Shown: positions 60,801 to 64,000 of the stretch, piece by piece | Layout of the letters: every line of letters starts with the position of its first letter | How positions within the stretch are numbered: the first letter of the stretch is position 1 | Origin: Tritrichomonas musculus | Lineage: Eukaryota > Parabasalia > Tritrichomonadida > Tritrichomonadidae | Length of the DNA stretch: 64,000 nt | Reading direction: 5' to 3' | NCBI GenBank assembly: GCA_039105265.1 | Contig: JAPFFF010000011.1 | Coordinates: forward strand, 3,348,001-3,412,000 | Translations under genes and position numbers: made by a program | Notes under the pieces: generated by a model | The model's database searches: none | Told to the model about the DNA's origin: nothing | The model's input: the letters and a program-made list of their open reading frames with translations, nothing else

Positions 60801-63800
60801 CAATTCTTGAATTAAACCAAAGGGAAGCTGAACGTGAAAAAGAAGCAACAGCTGTTCATGAAGTTAACGCATCACAAGAAACAGATTTTGCTTTGGACAA
60901 TCAAGATGGCACCAAGATTCTTTCTCCAGATGAACAAGCTATAGCAGCTAAAGAATTAGAAGAATCACAAGCACAAAATGGTGTTGAACCAATTCAAACA
61001 GACGATCATTCTAAAGAAGAAATTCCGTTCAACGCAGATCGTTCACTCAACTCACCACGTGCTAAACAATGGGAAAAAATCAGTGATACTATTGATGGTG
61101 AACCATATGATGACAAAGATGCTGCTGATAAAACACCACGTGAACTTCGTAAAACACATGATACTCCAATATCACCACGCCGTGAACATAAGAATAAAGA
61201 CGAACTTCCAGAAGAAGGAGATGAATTTGTTGATGCTTCAGGTCTTAAAGAACGTGAAGAACGATTAGCCAACGAACAAAACACCATCACTCCAACCACT
61301 GAACCTTCATCAACAACTTCAGAACGCACTAATACCATCACATCACCAGAAGAAGTTGTGAATAAACCAGATGAAATTCGTGAACGCACTATTCAATTAC
61401 TTCTTGCAGACGAAGATGAAGCAGGAACGACAACACCATCAAATGCAGTTTCTGATGAATTATCATCTCAAGCAAGTCTTGAAGCTAATGCAGCAGTTGA
61501 TGATGAGACAGCATTAAAGTTAGATGCTACACAAGAAACAGAACAACAAGCCGTCAACAAAGAAAACGAAGGAACCGAAACCACTCCACAAGAAATAACG
61601 AAAACTGAAGAAGATACTGAACTTGAAGATCTTGTTAACCAACTCAACGAACCAGAACCAGACAATAAAGTTGAACCAATTCAAACAGATGATCATTCTA
61701 AAGAAGAAATTCCGTTCAACGCAGATCGTTCACTCAACTCACCACGTGCTAAACAATGGGAAAAAATCAGTGATACTATTGATGGTGAACCATACGATGA
61801 CAAAGACGCTGCTGATAAAACACCACGTGAACTTCGTAAAACACATGATACTCCAATATCACCACGCCGTGAACATAAGAATAAAGACGAACTTCCAGAA
61901 GAAGGAGATGAATTTGTTGATGCTTCAGGTCTTAAAGAACGTGAAGAACGATTAGCCAACGAACAAAACACCATCACTCCAACCACTGAACCTTCATCAA
62001 CAACTTCAGAACGCACTAATACCATCACATCACCAGAAGAAGTTGTGAATAAACCAGATGAAATTCGTGAACGCACTATTCAATTACTTCTTGCAGACGA
62101 AGATGAAGCACCAGCATCAAACGAATCAATTCAAGACCAAGCAGGTATTAATATTGAAGGTGAGCTGAAACAAATTCCAAAAATTTCTGGAATTGAGACA
62201 ATATCCCAAAAAGGATATCCAGAAGAAACAAATAAAGATGAACAAGTTGAAGTTGCAACAGATAACGTTAAAACTTCAGAAGCACATGATGAATGGAGAA
62301 CTAATGATGAATCAACTGTTCCTGAATCAATCTTTGCTGGAGAGAAAGAAGTTGCGAGAGATGAATATATTGAAAATCAACCAGATTCATCACGCGAGGC
62401 ATCAAGCGCTCTTGAGGCAGAAATGAAGAATGCACAAGATGAAATTGATAATTCTACTCAACAACCAAATGCTGAAGTTGAAAATTACAATGAAGAAACC
62501 CCAGAAAATAATATTCCAATTCTTGAATTAAACCAAAGGGAAGCTGAACGTGAAAAAGAAGCAACAGCTGTTCATGAAGTTAACGCATCACAAGAAACAG
62601 ATTTTGCTTTGGACAATCAAGATGGCACCAAGATTCTTTCTCCAGATGAACAAGCTATAGCAGCTAAAGAATTAGAAGAATCACAAGCACAAAATGGTGT
62701 TGAACCAATTCAAACAGACGATCATTCTAAAGAAGAAATTCCGTTCAACGCAGATCGTTCACTCAACTCACCACGTGCTAAACAATGGGAAAAAATCAGT
62801 GATACTATTGATGGTGAACCATACGATGACAAAGACGCTGCTGATAAAACACCACGTGAACTTCGTAAAACACATGATACTCCAATATCACCACGCCGTG
62901 AACATAAGAATAAAGACGAACTTCCAGAAGAAGGAGATGAATTTGTTGATGCTTCAGGTCTTAAAGAACGTGAAGAACGATTAGCCAACGAACAAAACAC
63001 CATCACTCCAACCACTGAACCTTCATCAACAACTTCAGAACGCACTAATACCATCACATCACCAGAAGAAGTTGTGAATAAACCAGATGAAATTCGTGAA
63101 CGCACTATTCAATTACTTCTTGCAGACGAAGATGAAGCAGGAACGACAACACCATCAAATGCAGTTTCTGATGAATTATCATCTCAAGCAAGTCTTGAAG
63201 CTAATGCAGCAGTTGATGATGAGACAGCATTAAAGTTAGATGCTACACAAGAAACAGAACAACAAGCCGTCAACAAAGAAAACGAAGGAACCGAAACCAC
63301 TCCACAAGAAATAACGAAAACTGAAGAAGATATTGGTCATGAAGAAACAACATCAGATAAGCAATATGAGCAAATTGATCATTTGCCCAATTTACAAGCA
63401 ATTGAATTGGATGATGTAAGAGAACGCGATGTTAATATTGATCAAGATGCTTTTGCTTTGCAACAACCTGATGAAGAAATAACCCATGTTCCTCAAAATG
63501 AAGAAATAACTAAAGAAGAGATATTACCAAATCAAAACGAAGCCAACAAAAGCCAAAATATAGAAACGACAACACCATCAACAGAAAACCTTGAAACACC
63601 AAAAGCTAAAGAAAACGAATCACCAGCACCAAAGAAACAACAAGAAGAATATGCTACACCCACTAAAACTGAGTCAAAGAAGTACAAACCATCTCGTAAA
63701 GAAAAGGCTGCAGCACGACATCAACAAGAAGAAGAAACAGCACGTCAACAACGTGAAGAAGAAGCTCGTAAACAACGCGAAGCTGAAGCAGCAAGAGCAC

Positions 63801-64000
63801 AAAAAAATCAACAAAAACCACTTAGTCCTCGCGATGCTTCTAAAGACGCATGGTCTGCTATTTCTGATGCGCTATCATCATCACTTCCTCAAGAAAAAAC
63901 AATAAATGATGAACAGCAAAATTTATCAAGAAGTTATTCCAAGAAAAATGATAGAGATACTCCAATTAATAGGAAGAATGGACGTAATCAACGCTCTAAA
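57815..64000 (+). CDS. Very long repeat-containing acidic protein, incomplete at the window end (at least 2,062 aa)
   Basis: ATG at 57815 (MRSNFSVTKLEDFLLQELNK); a TCATATT initiator-like motif lies about 22 bases upstream. The frame stays open to base 64000. Residues 1-270 form a folded, helix-rich domain (KSKKVLTIILLAFFQPAIPL, YYTCAVSYSIQLFQRLTSDY) with no family I recognise. From residue about 369 to 1,840 it is repeats (see next feature), very acidic with Thr/Ser/Pro. Then follows a Gln/Glu/Arg-rich coiled coil (EEETARQQREEEARKQREAE) and DAWSAISDALSSSLPQE, which echoes KQWEKISDTIDG in the repeats. No signal peptide or membrane helix seen, so probably intracellular; function unknown. A flanking segment (LPNLQAIELDDVRER) occurs on both sides of the repeats. 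Confidence 0.85.
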   Translation, partial: MRSNFSVTKLEDFLLQELNKYLSQSPPLEIHRGLYEIAYNYAREVLDKKIKNVKAGSEKRRRHFPEAKRYAEICFVSNPISNVTDEIEASKSLSSMITSYYLKELKAGMNSIAPVLLPLKSKKVLTIILLAFFQPAIPLSKFNKSFEPLSKEKYPVENLSYFVELLNHFRSLANFDKLPQSSHLPKGREFRIANYYYTCAVSYSIQLFQRLTSDYHLFSLLTEFWTGFSIKSKRSDDSTQLKITMKFGKDNGYIKYVVQVTIIPSKEKKTEEILSQVPGYETISEKQYEEVDHLPNLQAIELDDVRERNVIIDEDTFTLQQSDEEITHVPQNEEITKGEMMPKNETEITKEEITNQNEFNENQNIETVDELSSQASLETNAAVDDETALKLDATQEADQQAINKGNEETELGDELSSQASLETNAAVDDETALKLDATQETEQQAVNKENEGTETTPQEITKTEEDTELEDLVNQLNEPEPDNKVEPIQTDDHSKEEIPFNADRSLNSPRAKQWEKISDTIDGEPYDDKDAADKTPRELRKTHDTPISPRREHKNKDELPEEGDEFVDASGLKEREERLANEQNTITPTTEPSSTTSERTNTITSPEEVVNKPDEIRERTIQLLLADEDEAGTTTPSNAVSDELSSQASLEANAAVDDETALKLDATQETEQQAVNKENEGTETTPQEITKTEEDTELEDLVNQLNEPEPDNKVEPIQTDDHSKEEIPFNADRSLNSPRAKQWEKISDTIDGEPYDDKDAADKTPRELRKTHDTPISPRREHKNKDELPEEGDEFVDASGLKEREERLANEQNTITPTTEPSSTTSERTNTITSPEEVVNKPDEIRERTIQLLLADEDEAPASNESIQDQAGINIEGELKQIPKISGIETISQKGYPEETNKDEQVEVATDNVKTSEAHDEWRTNDESTVPESIFAGEKEVARDEYIENQPDSSREASSALEAEMKNAQDEIDNSTQQPNAEVENYNEETPENNIPILELNQREAEREKEATAVHEVNASQETDFALDNQDGTKILSPDEQAIAAKELEESQAQNGVEPIQTDDHSKEEIPFNADRSLNSPRAKQWEKISDTIDGEPYDDKDAADKTPRELRKTHDTPISPRREHKNKDELPEEGDEFVDASGLKEREERLANEQNTITPTTEPSSTTSERTNTITSPEEVVNKPDEIRERTIQLLLADEDEAGTTTPSNAVSDELSSQASLEANAAVDDETALKLDATQETEQQAVNKENEGTETTPQEITKTEEDTELEDLVNQLNEPEPDNKVEPIQTDDHSKEEIPFNADRSLNSPRAKQWEKISDTIDGEPYDDKDAADKTPRELRKTHDTPISPRREHKNKDELPEEGDEFVDASGLKEREERLANEQNTITPTTEPSSTTSERTNTITSPEEVVNKPDEIRERTIQLLLADEDEAPASNESIQDQAGINIEGELKQIPKISGIETISQKGYPEETNKDEQVEVATDNVKTSEAHDEWRTNDESTVPESIFAGEKEVARDEYIENQPDSSREASSALEAEMKNAQDEIDNSTQQPNAEVENYNEETPENNIPILELNQREAEREKEATAVHEVNASQETDFALDNQDGTKILSPDEQAIAAKELEESQAQNGVEPIQTDDHSKEEIPFNADRSLNSPRAKQWEKISDTIDGEPYDDKDAADKTPRELRKTHDTPISPRREHKNKDELPEEGDEFVDASGLKEREERLANEQNTITPTTEPSSTTSERTNTITSPEEVVNKPDEIRERTIQLLLADEDEAGTTTPSNAVSDELSSQASLEANAAVDDETALKLDATQETEQQAVNKENEGTETTPQEITKTEEDIGHEETTSDKQYEQIDHLPNLQAIELDDVRERDVNIDQDAFALQQPDEEITHVPQNEEITKEEILPNQNEANKSQNIETTTPSTENLETPKAKENESPAPKKQQEEYATPTKTESKKYKPSRKEKAAARHQQEEETARQQREEEARKQREAEAARAQKNQQKPLSPRDASKDAWSAISDALSSSLPQEKTINDEQQNLSRSYSKKNDRDTPINRKNGRNQRSK
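59051..63334 (+). repeat. Higher-order coding repeat (687 + 1,029 = 1,716 bp)
   Basis: A leader block starting DELSSQASLEANAAVDDETA begins at 59051, 59738, 61454 and 63170. A core block (IPFNADRSLNSPRAKQWEKI to LLADEDEA) occurs five times, spaced 687, 1029, 687 and 1029 bases. A third block (PASNESIQDQAGINIEGELK to SQAQNG) occurs twice (about 60393-60980 and 62109-62696). All lengths are multiples of three. Copies are nearly identical at DNA level, with only isolated silent changes (for example near 61,110). A diverged leader copy sits just before, at 58919. Confidence 0.95.

Noticed and set aside
59290-63105. Recurring minus-strand 127-codon frames and plus-strand 96-110-codon frames in the repeat gene
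   Set aside because: They are shadows of the long plus-strand frame starting at 57,815; they repeat only because the DNA repeats.

Overview
The window looks like nuclear DNA of a parabasalid (trichomonad) protist; Tritrichomonas is my best guess, but I cannot prove the species from sequence alone. The reasons are: intron-free genes; very AT-rich spacers; initiator-like TCA(Y)(T/A) motifs 15-35 bases before the start codons of the three clearest host genes; stop codons run into TAAA; and a very large Maverick/Polinton load.

Layout. Bases 1-5,645 hold no convincing gene but several small inverted-repeat elements (MITE-like or foldback). An RRM-like gene (5,646-6,146, minus) and a small unknown gene (7,346-7,648, plus) follow. 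From 7,906 to 34,079 lies a three-level nest. A Tc1/mariner transposase gene is split by a 25.1-kb Polinton/Maverick (8,614-33,727) with long terminal inverted repeats and a perfect 6-bp target duplication. The Polinton is itself split by a 2.47-kb element (11,404-13,869) with its own 66-bp inverted repeats and 5-bp duplication, carrying a CRESS/HUH Rep-like reading frame. Bases 34,080-44,477 are a gene-poor, AT-rich tract of repeats. A Wee1-like protein kinase gene sits at 44,478-45,392. Bases 45,464-48,600 hold MITE pieces and two minisatellites. Bases 48,584-54,150 hold the degraded remains of a second Polinton (polymerase with an embedded HNH domain, a Ulp1-like protease, small proteins), its protease part fused to a Tc1/mariner transposase. 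An internally deleted Tc1 relative lies at 55,405-56,301. The window ends inside a long gene (57,815 to beyond 64,000) with exact 1,716-bp higher-order repeats.

How the parts work together. The first Polinton carries the expected kit: protein-primed type B DNA polymerase, retroviral-like integrase, packaging ATPase, major capsid-like protein, a small pVI-like protein, a fibre-like protein, a KilA-N protein and several unassigned proteins. Most of its genes are open; the polymerase region is broken. Elements of this kind are thought to replicate with their own polymerase, integrate with their integrase and possibly form virions. Here it is treated as a fossil. The nested Rep element shares the outermost bases AGTAGT with the Polinton and may be a satellite of it; this is the most unusual object in the window.
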